DNA of 64,000 nucleotides, from contig CBKWJC010000018.1 of assembly GCA_966674685.1 (NCBI GenBank), forward strand, positions 18,591 to 82,590, written 5' to 3'. The stretch comes from Thainema sp966674685. GTDB lineage: Bacteria; Cyanobacteriota; Cyanobacteriia; Phormidesmidales; Phormidesmidaceae. The notes beneath the pieces were generated by a model that saw only the letters and a list, made by a program, of their open reading frames with translations, made no database searches and was not told the origin of the DNA. A program made the position numbers and the translations under genes. The first letter of the stretch is position 1. Each line of letters starts with the position of its first letter. Positions 26,755-36,190 of this stretch are shown one piece after another.

Positions 26755-28017
26755 ATGACTGTTTCTTCATCCGCGAAATCCTCATCCAACTTTTTAACCG
26801 AACCTTCAACGATTGCTATTGTGGCGTCGGTGGGGATTCACGGGTTGGTTTTCGCATTTCTGCCTCTGTTTTCTAGCGGCACCTCCAGTGCAGAGATACA
26901 GCCACCAGAACCCGTGTCCGTGGTTGAGCTGACTCCTGAACAGCAGCAGCGACTGCCCGACTTGGAGCGATCGCCGCGATCGCTGTTGCCATCTAGCCCA
27001 TTTGATTCGGGTTCCTTCGGTTTAACCCCGCCGCCACCCAATGGGGACTTGTTTCCAGGAGCCGATTCATTTTCGTCGCCTTCTGCTAGTCGAGTGCCTC
27101 CATCCCCGATTAGCCCAGGCGGAATTATTAGCCGTCGGCCTTCTGTTTCGTCGGGTTTACCATCAACGCGCTATCCTACTTCGCGCTCCATTCCGGGATC
27201 TGTACCTGCTCCACGGGTCGCGACGCCATCAGCTCCTAGTCAGCCCCAACCACAGCCCCAACCTAGCGCACCTGCTACTCCAAGCGATCCGCTGGCTACA
27301 GGTACGTTTGGCACCAGTGGCAGTATTCCGACTTTGGATGATCTGATTGCGCGATCGCGGCAGCCTAAACCGCTGGAAGAGGGAAATGGGAACGCTGAAG
27401 ATTTAATTCCCCCTGTTACACCTGACGATTCATCCACGCCATCCGACCCTGAAGCCAGCCCCTCTCCACAAACCAGTCCATCTCCAGATGCTGAAGCGGA
27501 TGATCCCGGTGAAGAAACGGCAAATCCCGATGAAGAGGTTGCTGTTTCGCCGTCGCCCGCTCCCTCACCAGAAGCAGGCACCGCAGCCGCAGAATATGCT
27601 CAACTGCGCGAACTGTATAGCTACAATCCCGACAATACAAGCGGGCAGGCAGCTAGCCAGAACATGGAGAACTGGATTGCCTCGCTACCGCCAGAAATTA
27701 GTGAGGGCGAAAATCTGAATCTCGATGAACCCATTGATTTGACGATTGAATATCCGCTACGTGCTTGCTTGCCAGGGCAGGAACCCCGAAATGCATCTAT
27801 TGGAGTTGTTGCTGATGCCGACGGTGAATTATTGGAAGAGCCACAGTTGCTCCGCAGTACGGGCTACAAAGGGCTAAATGAAGATGCATTACAAGCTGTG
27901 CAAACCTACGATATACCCGCTGGAGAAGGGCCAACAGCCTACACATTTCGGGTTAACGTAGACTATGACAGTGAAAATTGCCTCAGTCCTGGCACATCTC
28001 CTTCGGCAGCTGGGTAG
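26755..28017 (+). CDS. TonB-like energy-transducing protein
   Basis: Likely spans the periplasm and couples inner-membrane energy to an outer-membrane receptor. It has one N-terminal transmembrane helix (TIAIVASVGIHGLVFAFLPLF), a long Pro/Ser/Thr-rich periplasmic linker with acidic patches, and a C-terminal domain of about 85 residues with the TonB-like pattern IGVVADADGEL...STGYKGLNEDALQAVQTY. The start at 26755 (MTVSSSAK) is preferred; a TTG start at 26713 is possible. ExbB/ExbD and receptors are not in the window. Assignment rests on architecture plus the short C-terminal match. Confidence 0.75.
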   Translation: MTVSSSAKSSSNFLTEPSTIAIVASVGIHGLVFAFLPLFSSGTSSAEIQPPEPVSVVELTPEQQQRLPDLERSPRSLLPSSPFDSGSFGLTPPPPNGDLFPGADSFSSPSASRVPPSPISPGGIISRRPSVSSGLPSTRYPTSRSIPGSVPAPRVATPSAPSQPQPQPQPSAPATPSDPLATGTFGTSGSIPTLDDLIARSRQPKPLEEGNGNAEDLIPPVTPDDSSTPSDPEASPSPQTSPSPDAEADDPGEETANPDEEVAVSPSPAPSPEAGTAAAEYAQLRELYSYNPDNTSGQAASQNMENWIASLPPEISEGENLNLDEPIDLTIEYPLRACLPGQEPRNASIGVVADADGELLEEPQLLRSTGYKGLNEDALQAVQTYDIPAGEGPTAYTFRVNVDYDSENCLSPGTSPSAAG

Positions 28018-28109
28018 GGTTCATTCCACTTGGCGTCTCGTCTAGTTACTGAAAGCGTCCAAGCGTCCAGATGAAAGGTGCGTAAGGCGACCTTTGCATC
28101 CGAACGTTT

Positions 28110-28204
28110 TATAGCTGTAGTCAGTTAGGTTGGGATATGGACATTGTTGTGGTGCAGTTTCGCTGCACCACAACAATGTCCTGAGCAAGGTGACTATCGC
28201 TATA
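28110..28204. mobile_element. 95-bp MITE-like element, copy 1
   Basis: Terminal inverted repeats TATAGCTGTAGTCA and TGACTATCGCTATA (12 of 14 paired) enclose a perfect 19-bp hairpin at 28139-28181 with a TTTCG loop. The element at 46970-47064 has the same length, matching ends and the flanking GGTTGGG motif. No coding capacity. Confidence 0.75.
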
Positions 28205-28438
28205 GTTTTTATTAATCGACTCGGATAAAACTTAGCGATAATCTGGGCAGAGCGTGATGAAGATTGCTGCAAGCGACCAATGGAATCGATAGGCTAGACG
28301 CTGGTATTAATAGAGATTCATTTAGTAGCCCTTGAACGATCATGGCGTTTGGGGTGCAGGGTCTACTCGGGCTGTGAACTGTCATGCCTGAAGCCGCTAC
28401 TATTCATATTCATTCTGGAAGATTGATTCATATCGCTC

Positions 28439-29140
28439 ATGCTAAGACTCATTACCGATTTTGATGGCCCGATTATTGATGTGTCAGAGCGATACTATCG
28501 GGTGTATCAGTTCTGCTTAGCAGAAACCCGATATCCATCCCAGTCTGTCGCGCCATTAGAGAAAGCCGAATTTTGGAAGCTGAAGCGGGCGCGGGTGCCC
28601 GAACGCAAAATTGGCCAAATTTCCGGTTTAGATGCTGAGCAGGCGCAGCAGTTTGCCCGACTGCGGCGAGAGAATGTTCACGCGCTGCCCAATTTAATTC
28701 ACGATCGACTCGTGCCAGGTGCGGTGGAAGCCCTAGAGCGGCTCCAGGCAGAAGGAGTTGAACTGGTGGTGATGACGATGCGAAAACAGCGCGAATTGGA
28801 ACATGCGCTGGATCAATATGATCTGCATCGCTTTTTTGCGCCGCGCTGTCGATATTACCTGGAAAATGACTATGTAAAAACGACCGATGTGCAGGAAAAG
28901 CCGCTGCTGATGGAGCGATCGCAACTGGAACTGGAACCTGCGGCTCAGGTGTGGATGACGGGCGATACGGAAGCGGATATCGTTGCGGCTCAGCTCCATG
29001 GCGTTCCGGTGATTGCCCTGCTGAGTGGGATTCGCGATCGCAATAATCTAGCCCAGTACAATCCAGATTACATCGTTGATAATCTTGGTCGGGCAGCGGA
29101 TATTGTTTTGCAATCGCCCTGCACAATGTCAGCGTGCTAG
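28439..29140 (+). CDS. HAD-family hydrolase
   Basis: Haloacid dehalogenase superfamily protein of 233 residues with nucleophile D7 and acid/base D9 in ITDFDGPIID, a helical cap (about 20-95), motif II VVMTMRKQ and motif IV WMTGDTEADIVAA. This is the layout of phosphoglycolate-phosphatase-like enzymes. The usual T after DGT is replaced by P (DGP), seen in some HAD subfamilies. Substrate is unknown. It converges on the amidase gene, with a shared hairpin terminator between. Confidence 0.85.
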   Translation: MLRLITDFDGPIIDVSERYYRVYQFCLAETRYPSQSVAPLEKAEFWKLKRARVPERKIGQISGLDAEQAQQFARLRRENVHALPNLIHDRLVPGAVEALERLQAEGVELVVMTMRKQRELEHALDQYDLHRFFAPRCRYYLENDYVKTTDVQEKPLLMERSQLELEPAAQVWMTGDTEADIVAAQLHGVPVIALLSGIRDRNNLAQYNPDYIVDNLGRAADIVLQSPCTMSAC

Positions 29141-29150
29141 TGTTTCAAAA

Positions 29151-29185
29151 AGCGAAGGGTCGCCACATCGCGGCGACCCTTCGCT
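29151..29185. terminator. Bidirectional terminator between HAD and amidase genes
   Basis: A perfect 14-bp stem (AGCGAAGGGTCGCC and complement), 7-nt loop, preceded by an A tract that gives T residues on the leftward strand. Confidence 0.75.
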
Positions 29186-29199
29186 GTGTATGGTTTTGA

Positions 29200-31173
29200 T
29201 TAGCGGGAAGCGGTTTGGCCAGAGTAGGTCAAAATGCCATCTGCGATCGCATCGGCGATTTGGTTACGAGCTGTGATGCTGTTGAATCGAGCAGCATCTT
29301 CGCGGCCTGTGACAAAGCCCGTTTCGACCAACACGGCAGGCATCGACGTATTTTTAATCACGTAGAAATTGGCCTGCCGCACACCGCGATCGCGCATATC
29401 GGTATTACGCAAAATGCTGTTGTGGATCGTTCGCGCTAGATTGAGGCCAGATGAGTAATAGTAGGTTTCTAGGCCGTTGATATCCGGACGGCTCATGCTG
29501 ATGGCGTTGGCGTGAATGCTAACGAACAGGTCAACATTAGAGCGCTCAGCCATTTGCACCCGTGGACTGAGATCAATCTCGCGGTCGTCGGAACGAGTCA
29601 TAATAACTCGCACGCCATTTTGCTCTAGTCGGCTGGCGACGCGCTGGGCAATCGATAAGTTAATGTCTTTTTCCTTAATGCTGCCAATGCCAACTGCGCC
29701 CGGATCTCTGCCGCCATGTCCCGGATCGAGCATCACCACGAGACCCGTTTGGGGTACAGGCCGAGTGGTCGGAGTAGTAGTGGACGGTGCTGGTGTGGCG
29801 ATGGGGCCGCTATAGGTGGAGATGACGGCCTGTAGGCGAGTCGCACTTGCAATTCGCTGCTGCATGTTTTGAGCAGTGGCTCGGTCGCGATAGAGGCCAA
29901 TTTGCAGCGATGGCTGACCGTTAACGACCGTGCGGAAGGCACCCGGTTCAACGGCGCGAACCTGCGCTTCTTGACTTTGGGTTTGGATGGGAACCGAGAC
30001 GCGGTAGTAAACGTTGCCTGTAGAACTAGATGAACCCGTTGAGGTAGAGGGGGTAGTTGGAACAGTCGTTGTCCCCGTTGAGCCGGATGTGCCGGACGTT
30101 GAGGTGGAAGATCCTGATGAAGCAATTGTGCCGTTATAGGTACCCAGTGACGGTCTTAGGCCAGCGCGACTAAGCTGCTGAATTTGGCTGGTGGCCGCTA
30201 TGCGATCGCGGAATAGGCCCGTCTGCATCACCAACTGTCCGTTAATCGTTGTACGGAACGCATCGGGTACAATTGCTTGAACCCTGCCTTCCTCACCGGG
30301 ATTAACGGGAACCGTTACGCGGTAATACGTACCACTCGTGCTGGTGCCAGAGGTTGTAGAAGACGGAGTTGAGGTGGTTGGAACAGAGGTAGAGGGAGGT
30401 GCAGGCAACTGGGGACGATTGGAACCTGCGGTGGGAACGGAAACCGAACCACTGGTTGAACCCGAAGTTGAACTGCCCAATGAACTGCTCGATGAACTGG
30501 TGGTTGATCCGGTGCTGGAGCTGGTTGATGACGAACTGCCCGATGAACTGCTGGTAGACCCGCTTGAACTTGGTGGCGCAGCGGCAACCGTTGAAGATGA
30601 CCGTAGTTGGGCCAGGGTTTGATCATTGGTTAGGTAAAAGTGACCGAGCGTCGAGCCGTTGTAGGTGCGCTTGGTCAATCGCCAGCCGGAATTTAGCCGA
30701 ATCTTGGCAAAATCGTTAGTTGCGCCACCGACCCGACCAATTTCTAACGTCGGCAATGTCCGATCGGAAGCTGGGGCGGCATACAGCACGATATCGTTAT
30801 TCTGCTGGACAACCCGCAGGCTGTAGCGCCAGTTCATATCCTCGCCACCGAGCCGCACGGAGTAGCCATTGCTGTCGGTGCTGCGGCCACAGATGCCCGA
30901 AAAGTCAAAGTTCAGCAACAGCGGATCAACAATCGTGGGATTACCGGCCTGTTCTTGCCAGCAGGAGCGACTGCTGCTGACTTGCTCTAGGATGAGCAGT
31001 TGGTGAGACGATCCATTGTTGACGGGGGCAGCAACTGCGATCGCACGATTGGAGCTAATTTCCTGCTGCCCAAACTGGTTTGCCATTGCCGCAGGGCTAA
31101 CGGCGAGATGACCCAGCGCAGCAGTCGTTGTGGCAACAGCCAGGGTTGTCAGACGGTGAATAACGGATTTCAT
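29200..31173 (-). CDS. N-acetylmuramoyl-L-alanine amidase (Amidase_3, AmiC-like)
   Basis: Zinc amidase that cleaves the peptide side chain from murein, acting in cell separation. The 657-residue precursor has a signal peptide (about 1-31), an N-terminal domain rich in beta strands (about 32-195), a Ser/Thr/Pro low-complexity linker (about 195-280) and two related units of about 70 residues (YYRV.VP....V.A..P.AFRT..NGQ...Q.GL.RDR). The catalytic domain spans about 480-657. Zinc ligands are in LDPGHGG, IKEKDIN and SIHAN, and the catalytic Glu is in VLVETGFVTG. The duplicated units resemble SPOR-type wall-binding modules, which is inference. The gene ends at the terminator shared with the HAD gene. 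Confidence 0.93.
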   Translation of the reverse strand: MKSVIHRLTTLAVATTTAALGHLAVSPAAMANQFGQQEISSNRAIAVAAPVNNGSSHQLLILEQVSSSRSCWQEQAGNPTIVDPLLLNFDFSGICGRSTDSNGYSVRLGGEDMNWRYSLRVVQQNNDIVLYAAPASDRTLPTLEIGRVGGATNDFAKIRLNSGWRLTKRTYNGSTLGHFYLTNDQTLAQLRSSSTVAAAPPSSSGSTSSSSGSSSSTSSSTGSTTSSSSSSLGSSTSGSTSGSVSVPTAGSNRPQLPAPPSTSVPTTSTPSSTTSGTSTSGTYYRVTVPVNPGEEGRVQAIVPDAFRTTINGQLVMQTGLFRDRIAATSQIQQLSRAGLRPSLGTYNGTIASSGSSTSTSGTSGSTGTTTVPTTPSTSTGSSSSTGNVYYRVSVPIQTQSQEAQVRAVEPGAFRTVVNGQPSLQIGLYRDRATAQNMQQRIASATRLQAVISTYSGPIATPAPSTTTPTTRPVPQTGLVVMLDPGHGGRDPGAVGIGSIKEKDINLSIAQRVASRLEQNGVRVIMTRSDDREIDLSPRVQMAERSNVDLFVSIHANAISMSRPDINGLETYYYSSGLNLARTIHNSILRNTDMRDRGVRQANFYVIKNTSMPAVLVETGFVTGREDAARFNSITARNQIADAIADGILTYSGQTASR

Positions 31174-31776
31174 GGTGCCAATTCTGTGATTCTGTGGAGG
31201 AACGTAAACTTTCTGATTCTGATTCCGAAATTCAAGCCCTGCGCTATGGTGTTAGTCCTAGCAATTGCTATTCATAGGATTTTGATGAGACGGCTGTGCC
31301 GTTCTATCAAATTCTTTAGGGCAAACAACATAAAACAGAACTGATTCAGTCTGGAACCATCATCCACAGAATCCACAAAAATACTGGGTCAATTTGTTGC
31401 ACTTGCTGTGCTGTCCTGACGCTGGGCACCTTTCAACGCGATTTTGCGTCATCGAGTTACTTATATCTACTTATATCTACGGATAGATTTTTAGCTGACC
31501 TGACCCAATTTTTGCAGCGGCACAGTTAACACCGGATTAGTTGTAGAGCGTGTTGGCAGGATTGAGGACTTTTTGAGAACGAGACTGGCACATGGATCAA
31601 TGGATTAATTCAGAGATAGCATCACCACAAGCGTCCATGAACTGTCCATCGCCATCGGCCAATTATGGACGAGTGGGTGAAATGTCAGAAATCGGGTTTC
31701 TGCGATCGCGTTACCAACCCGCTACCCAGACTCAAGAAATTCTGTTTCTCAAGTGCGATCGCACGTCCGCATTTAT
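31174..31776. other. Divergent spacer between amidase and GHL10 genes
   Basis: About 600 bp with no supported gene. It contains a perfect tandem of ACTTATATCT (31459-31478) and two HIP1 sites. The ORF at 31592-31780 has no coding features and overlaps the next gene's start. Confidence 0.5.
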
Positions 31777-33009
31777 ATGAAGCAATTTTCTATTAAACAA
31801 AAGATCAGCCTGATTCTGGGAATTGCCTGTTTGTTGATTGCCACTCATCTGCTGTCGGTGTCTGGATTGGTAAGTGCCCATCCCACTCAGTCGAGGACAG
31901 ATGAAATTCGTGGCGTTTGGCTGACCAATGTGGGCAGTAGCGTCTTCTTTGCGCCTTGGGGAATTCACCGAGCGTTGCACCAACTGGCCAGCCTCAACTT
32001 CAACACGGTCTACCCCGTCGTCTGGAATCGCGGCTATACCTTTTATCCCAGCGATACCGCTCAACACATCATTGGGCATCATCAGGCACCGCTGTTTTCG
32101 GTCATGCATCCTGGAACCGATGTGCTCAAGAGCTTGATTCGAGTTGGGCATCGGCATCAGTTGAACGTCATCCCCTGGTTTGAGTACGGATTTATGGTGC
32201 CGCCTCGCTCCAAGCTGGCCGTAGCTCATCCAGATTGGCTGACGACGACTGCCAACAGTAATCCGGAGAGTGCGACAGATTGGACAGTTCTTTTTAAGCG
32301 AGATAAACCCGCGATCGCAGATTGGACAAGCAGCGCTAATCTCTGGCTGAATCCCTTCCATCCAGAGGTGCAGGACTTTATTCTGCAACTCATCCTCGAA
32401 GTGGTCACCCACTATGACGTAGACGGCATTCAACTGGATGATCACTTTGGACTACCGATTGAAATGGGATATGACCCAGTGACAATTCAGCTCTATCGGC
32501 GATCGCATCAGGGACAGTCTCCGCCAGTGAATCCCGCTGATCCGGAATGGGTGCGGTGGCGGGCCGATCAGATCAGCGCCTTTATGGGGAAAGTGGTTGA
32601 GGCCATTCGGGCGGTCAAGCCAGACTGCATAATTTCCCTTTCTCCCAATCCTCAAGACTTTGCCTACAGCCGCTATCTGCAAGACTGGCAGCGCTGGGTG
32701 GAGCAAGGCTGGATTGATGAACTCGTGCTACAGGTTTATCGCAATGAGTTGAGTCAGTTGCAGGCTGAACTGTCTCGCGCTTCAGTGAAAGCCGCTCAGC
32801 AGCAGATTCCAGTTGCGATCGCATTGCTCAGCGGCATTTGGAGTAATCCGGTCGGCATCCCCCAGCTTCAGGCACAGGTGGATCTGGTTCGCCAAAATCA
32901 GTTTGATGGTGTTTCATTCTTCTACTGGGAAAGCTTAATGGGCTACTTGGCCCCAGAGTCTCCGGCTCAACGTCAGCACTTTCTGAAGACGATTTTTGCA
33001 GATTCTTAG
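31777..33009 (+). CDS. Family 10-like glycoside hydrolase (GHL10/DUF187)
   Basis: Exported putative glycosidase of 410 residues. The start at 31777 (MKQFSIKQKISL) gives a signal peptide ending near LVSAHPTQS. The TIM-barrel domain has EIRGVWLTNVGSSV, LNFNTVYPVVWNRG, VIPWFEYGFMVPPRS, WLNPFHPEVQDFI and DGIQLDDHF, all typical of GHL10 proteins such as YngK. GISFFYWESL-type ending is present (GVSFFYWESL). The substrate is not established for cyanobacterial members, and a cell-wall or exopolysaccharide role is likely by location. A GC-rich repeat element follows immediately. Confidence 0.9.
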   Translation: MKQFSIKQKISLILGIACLLIATHLLSVSGLVSAHPTQSRTDEIRGVWLTNVGSSVFFAPWGIHRALHQLASLNFNTVYPVVWNRGYTFYPSDTAQHIIGHHQAPLFSVMHPGTDVLKSLIRVGHRHQLNVIPWFEYGFMVPPRSKLAVAHPDWLTTTANSNPESATDWTVLFKRDKPAIADWTSSANLWLNPFHPEVQDFILQLILEVVTHYDVDGIQLDDHFGLPIEMGYDPVTIQLYRRSHQGQSPPVNPADPEWVRWRADQISAFMGKVVEAIRAVKPDCIISLSPNPQDFAYSRYLQDWQRWVEQGWIDELVLQVYRNELSQLQAELSRASVKAAQQQIPVAIALLSGIWSNPVGIPQLQAQVDLVRQNQFDGVSFFYWESLMGYLAPESPAQRQHFLKTIFADS

Positions 33010-33037
33010 GAGCGTGAATTTAATAAATTGGCAAACT

Positions 33038-33106
33038 GTAGGGGCGGGTTTCGCCGTCAATTCTATGACGACACGGTGCAGATTGGTCTACTAAACCCGC
33101 CCCTAC
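33038..33106. repeat. 69-bp GC-rich inverted-repeat element, copy 2
   Basis: Perfect 14-bp ends GTAGGGGCGGGTTT (33038-33051) and AAACCCGCCCCTAC (33093-33106). The interior shares GCCGTCA and TATGAC with copy 1 in inverted orientation. Confidence 0.8.
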
Positions 33107-33148
33107 GCAATATCGAACGTATTTAATTCACAATCCTTGGATGACAAA

Positions 33149-33748
33149 ATGCGCCCAGAAACTCTTTCTCTACAAATGTTTCAAAGCTCCCGCTATCTTT
33201 TTAGTATTGCTTGGATCGCGGCAACTGTGCTGGGCTTTGTGGTCAGCCTGACCGTAGTGGTGGTTGGAGAGCGCTCCAATCTGGGCCTATGGCAGGGGCT
33301 GCTGGGTGGCGGCATTATCGGCCTATTTCAAGGCTTGGTGCTGATGGGATACGGACTGAGAAGCGGCTGGTGGATTGTAGCCAATGCCCTAGCTTGGGGT
33401 GTTGCAGGTGCCAGTTCAATCGGTGTGGTTGGCTGGTTTGCCCCAGCCGGATTGTCGCTGCTGTCAACTCGGCTGGTGTACGGCGCATTCGACGGCTTGA
33501 AAATTGGCGTCATGACTGGGTTTGCCCAGTGGTTTGCCATTCGGCAATCGGTGCCTCGGTTTTCTACCTGGTGGATTGTCTGGAATACGGTTGCCTGGAT
33601 GATTGGCCTCGCTGCTGGATGGGCGATCGCAGGAGAGCTACGTCAAGTTACTAATCTATTTGCGAGTGAAGTGTTTGGACTGGTAGTTACCTGGCTAATT
33701 GTTGGCTTGATGAGTGGAATCGTGCTCAGTAGAAGTTTATTTGATTAA
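33149..33748 (+). CDS. Hypothetical multi-pass membrane protein
   Basis: About 199 residues from the ATG at 33149; an in-frame TTG at 33137 is the longer alternative. Five or so hydrophobic segments (about 10-35, 45-65, 70-95, 100-130, 135-195) rich in Gly and Trp. There are repeated W-x-x-x-N-x-x-A-W-x-x-G-like stretches (WWIVANALAWGVAG and WWIVWNTVAWMIG), suggesting an internal duplication. No transport or enzyme motif is recognised. Confidence 0.75.
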   Translation: MRPETLSLQMFQSSRYLFSIAWIAATVLGFVVSLTVVVVGERSNLGLWQGLLGGGIIGLFQGLVLMGYGLRSGWWIVANALAWGVAGASSIGVVGWFAPAGLSLLSTRLVYGAFDGLKIGVMTGFAQWFAIRQSVPRFSTWWIVWNTVAWMIGLAAGWAIAGELRQVTNLFASEVFGLVVTWLIVGLMSGIVLSRSLFD

Positions 33749-33865
33749 CCGAATGAAAGCTGCGATCGCACGTTACCAACTTTTCCGACTAAAGAACTAT
33801 GCAGCAATCAGATTCCGCTGATTACCATGTGAGGCTGGGCACTTGGTAATGGTTAGGAGACGCGC

Positions 33866-35476
33866 ATGGTTACAACAGAGCAACAGGGTTCTACACAGGA
33901 ATTGTGGTGGCAGAACGGGATTGTTTACCAGATTTATCCACGATCGTTTCAGGATAGCAACGGCGACGGAGTTGGTGATCTGCGGGGAATTGAGTCACGA
34001 CTGGGCTATTTGGCGGACTTGGGCGTGAGCGCCATTTGGATTTCGCCGATTTTCCCTTCGCCGATGATAGATTTTGGCTACGACATCTCCAACTATTGCG
34101 ACATTGAGCCAATGTTTGGCAGTCTGGAGCAGTTTGATCAACTGATGGAGTCTGCTCATCGTCATGGCCTGAAGATTCTGCTGGACTTTGTGCCAGGGCA
34201 TACATCTGATCAACATCCCTGGTTCACCGCCAGCCGCTCCTCCCGCGATAACCCCAAGCGCGACTGGTACATCTGGCGCGATCCTGCCGCTGACGGTGGC
34301 CCACCGAGCAACTGGATCAGCGAGTTTGGCGGTTCAGCCTGGACACTGGACGAGACGACCGGGCAGTACTATTTGCACATTTACCTGTGGCAACAGCCGA
34401 CGCTTAACTGGCGCAATCCAGAGGTGCAAGCGGAGATGCTGAACGTGATGCGGTTTTGGTTTGACCGAGGCGTAGACGGCTTTCGGGTTGACGCGGTGGA
34501 AAACTTGGTGCCCGATCATCTGCTGCGGAATAATCCACCCAATCCAGACTGGCAGATCCACATGGGGCCAGCCCGCAGTCACTTACGCGTCTTTACGGCG
34601 CATCAGCCAGAGGTGCTGACTGTAGCTCAGAATATGCGGCAAGTGGCGGACGAGTATCCCGAACGGGTGCTGATTGGAGAAGCCTATGGCTCGATCTCGG
34701 AAGTGATGGCCTACTACGGGCAGAATCACGATGGGTTTCACCTGCCGTTTAACTTTGAGCTGATTACGGCAGCGTGGGATGCAAGGAAGCTGGCGGCACT
34801 GGTGGAAGCCTATGAGGCAGCTCTGCCGCCGGGGGCGTGGCCTAACTGGGTGCTGGGCAACCACGACCGACCGCGAATCGCGAGTCGTGTGGGGCCAGAG
34901 CAGGCGCGGGTGGCGGCAATGCTGCTGCTGACGCTACGGGGGACACCGACGATTTACCAGGGTGATGAGTTAGGAATGCTAAACGGAGTAATTCCGCCGG
35001 AAGCAGTGCGCGATCCGTGGGAGATTAACGTGCCGGGGCAGGGGCTGGGTCGTGATCCAGTGCGAACCCCAATGCTGTGGGATGACAGCGCAAATGCGGG
35101 CTTTACAACGGGTCAACCTTGGCTACCGCTGTCGCAGGCTGCACCTGTGAGCGAACAGGTGGATGATCCAAAATCAATGCTGTCGCTTTATCGCAGGCTC
35201 ATTGCGCTACGGCAGTCGGAGCCAGCCCTTTGTCGGGGGGCATATCGGACGCTGCAAGTTAATGAAGGTGTGTTTGTCTATGAGCGATCGCAGTTTGATC
35301 AGCAGGATCAGCAGGATCGACGGTTTGCGATCGCGCTCAATCTCACGGCAAATCCACAATCGCTTCAACTCACGGGACGGGTAGTTCTATCGACCCGACC
35401 GGAGCGGGCAGTTGGTGATGCGGCAACGGATTTACTGCCCAATGAGGGACTAATTCTGGGTGAGTTGATCACCTAA
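33866..35476 (+). CDS. GH13 alpha-glucosidase/oligo-1,6-glucosidase-like enzyme
   Basis: Cytoplasmic alpha-glucan hydrolase or transglucosidase, 536 residues, no signal peptide. The catalytic residues of GH13 are visible: nucleophile D209 (GFRVDAVE), acid/base E272 (IGEAYG) and D334 (GNHDRPR). The N terminus WWQNGIVYQIYPRSFQDSNG is typical of the oligo-1,6-glucosidase group. Conserved region I reads DFVPGHTSDQHPW, with Gly where Asn is more common. AGGAG precedes the ATG. Exact substrate (maltose, isomaltose, trehalose or sucrose) cannot be read from sequence. The stop overlaps the end of the convergent VOC gene by 4 bp. Confidence 0.9.
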   Translation: MVTTEQQGSTQELWWQNGIVYQIYPRSFQDSNGDGVGDLRGIESRLGYLADLGVSAIWISPIFPSPMIDFGYDISNYCDIEPMFGSLEQFDQLMESAHRHGLKILLDFVPGHTSDQHPWFTASRSSRDNPKRDWYIWRDPAADGGPPSNWISEFGGSAWTLDETTGQYYLHIYLWQQPTLNWRNPEVQAEMLNVMRFWFDRGVDGFRVDAVENLVPDHLLRNNPPNPDWQIHMGPARSHLRVFTAHQPEVLTVAQNMRQVADEYPERVLIGEAYGSISEVMAYYGQNHDGFHLPFNFELITAAWDARKLAALVEAYEAALPPGAWPNWVLGNHDRPRIASRVGPEQARVAAMLLLTLRGTPTIYQGDELGMLNGVIPPEAVRDPWEINVPGQGLGRDPVRTPMLWDDSANAGFTTGQPWLPLSQAAPVSEQVDDPKSMLSLYRRLIALRQSEPALCRGAYRTLQVNEGVFVYERSQFDQQDQQDRRFAIALNLTANPQSLQLTGRVVLSTRPERAVGDAATDLLPNEGLILGELIT

Positions 35477-35835
35477 ACCTGACTCAGTTCAATCACATGC
35501 CCATCCGGATCTTGGGTAAACAGTGCCGCTCGTCCCGATGCACTGGGCTGTAGGGGATAGCCGTTTGCTTCGAGTAGTGCCTTAACCGCTGCTAGATCAT
35601 CGACACCAAAGGCAATATGCGGATTTCGACCCCATTTTTCAGCATTGTGGGGTGCAGTTGTGTAGGTTGAATCTTCAATCAGATGAATTTGGTAGTTACC
35701 AAGCTGGTACCATGCCCCCGTATAGGATAAGGGGCGATCAACCTTGGCTAAACCCAATACGCCACCATAAAACGCCTCAGCACGATCGATATCGGCAACC
35801 AGCAGGGCAGTGTGCAAGGGCTGAATCAGGGGCAT
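35473..35835 (-). CDS. VOC family protein (glyoxalase/bleomycin-resistance fold)
   Basis: A 120-residue protein with two beta-alpha-beta-beta-beta units: HTALLVADIDRAEAFYGGVLGL at the N terminus and HIAFGVDDLAAVKALLEANG plus FTQDPDGHVIELSQ at the C terminus. Possible metal ligands are H8, H54-region and E in VIELSQ. The family includes glyoxalase I, dioxygenases and resistance proteins, so the reaction cannot be assigned. Convergent 4-bp overlap with the GH13 gene. Confidence 0.88.
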   Translation of the reverse strand: MPLIQPLHTALLVADIDRAEAFYGGVLGLAKVDRPLSYTGAWYQLGNYQIHLIEDSTYTTAPHNAEKWGRNPHIAFGVDDLAAVKALLEANGYPLQPSASGRAALFTQDPDGHVIELSQV

Positions 35836-35899
35836 GGGTTTCTCCTAATCACATTAGGGTTGGTATTAGGTCATGATGTCTTGTGAGCAACACCATTCA

Positions 35900-35999
35900 C
35901 ATAGAGCAGTAGCCATATTGATTGAGATCATCGGCAAATTCTGAAAACGTTCTAACGTTGAATTGTGTAAATGTCTTAACCCAAATGGCGACAGCTATA
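35900..35999. mobile_element. Diverged member of the 95-bp MITE-like family
   Basis: Ends CATAGAGCAGTAGCCA and TGGCGACAGCTATA are inverted. The right flank read in reverse (TATAGCTGTCGCCATTTGGGTT) aligns with the left end of the 46970 copy. The interior hairpin is AT-rich and imperfect (CAAATTC...AACGTT...GAATTG). Confidence 0.45.
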
Positions 36000-36190
36000 A
36001 AACTTATTCTGTCAAAAAGCTGTTAGGAAACAAATACTTGATGTGCGATCGCACCGAAAAGGGTTGATAGTGCTGGTTTCTTGGGCTGAGAACTGCTTCG
36101 CCTACAGATTCAAAATCGCACACCTTGTTAAGCTGATTAGGGTGCCATCGACTACAATCCTAAACAACCGTTGAGCTTTTCCCTGTCGGC

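Noticed and set aside
28042..28272. 76-codon leftward ORF across the 28.1-kb element
   Set aside because: Most of it is the hairpin repeat; the reading frame is a by-product of palindromic sequence.
28473..29126. 217-codon ORF antisense to the HAD hydrolase gene
   Set aside because: It lies completely within a gene having clear HAD motifs, has His/Pro/Arg/Ala-biased composition typical of a shadow frame, and no initiation signal.
31732..32445. 237-codon ORF antisense to the GHL10 gene
   Set aside because: Overlaps a secreted hydrolase gene with strong family motifs; the antisense peptide has no domain.
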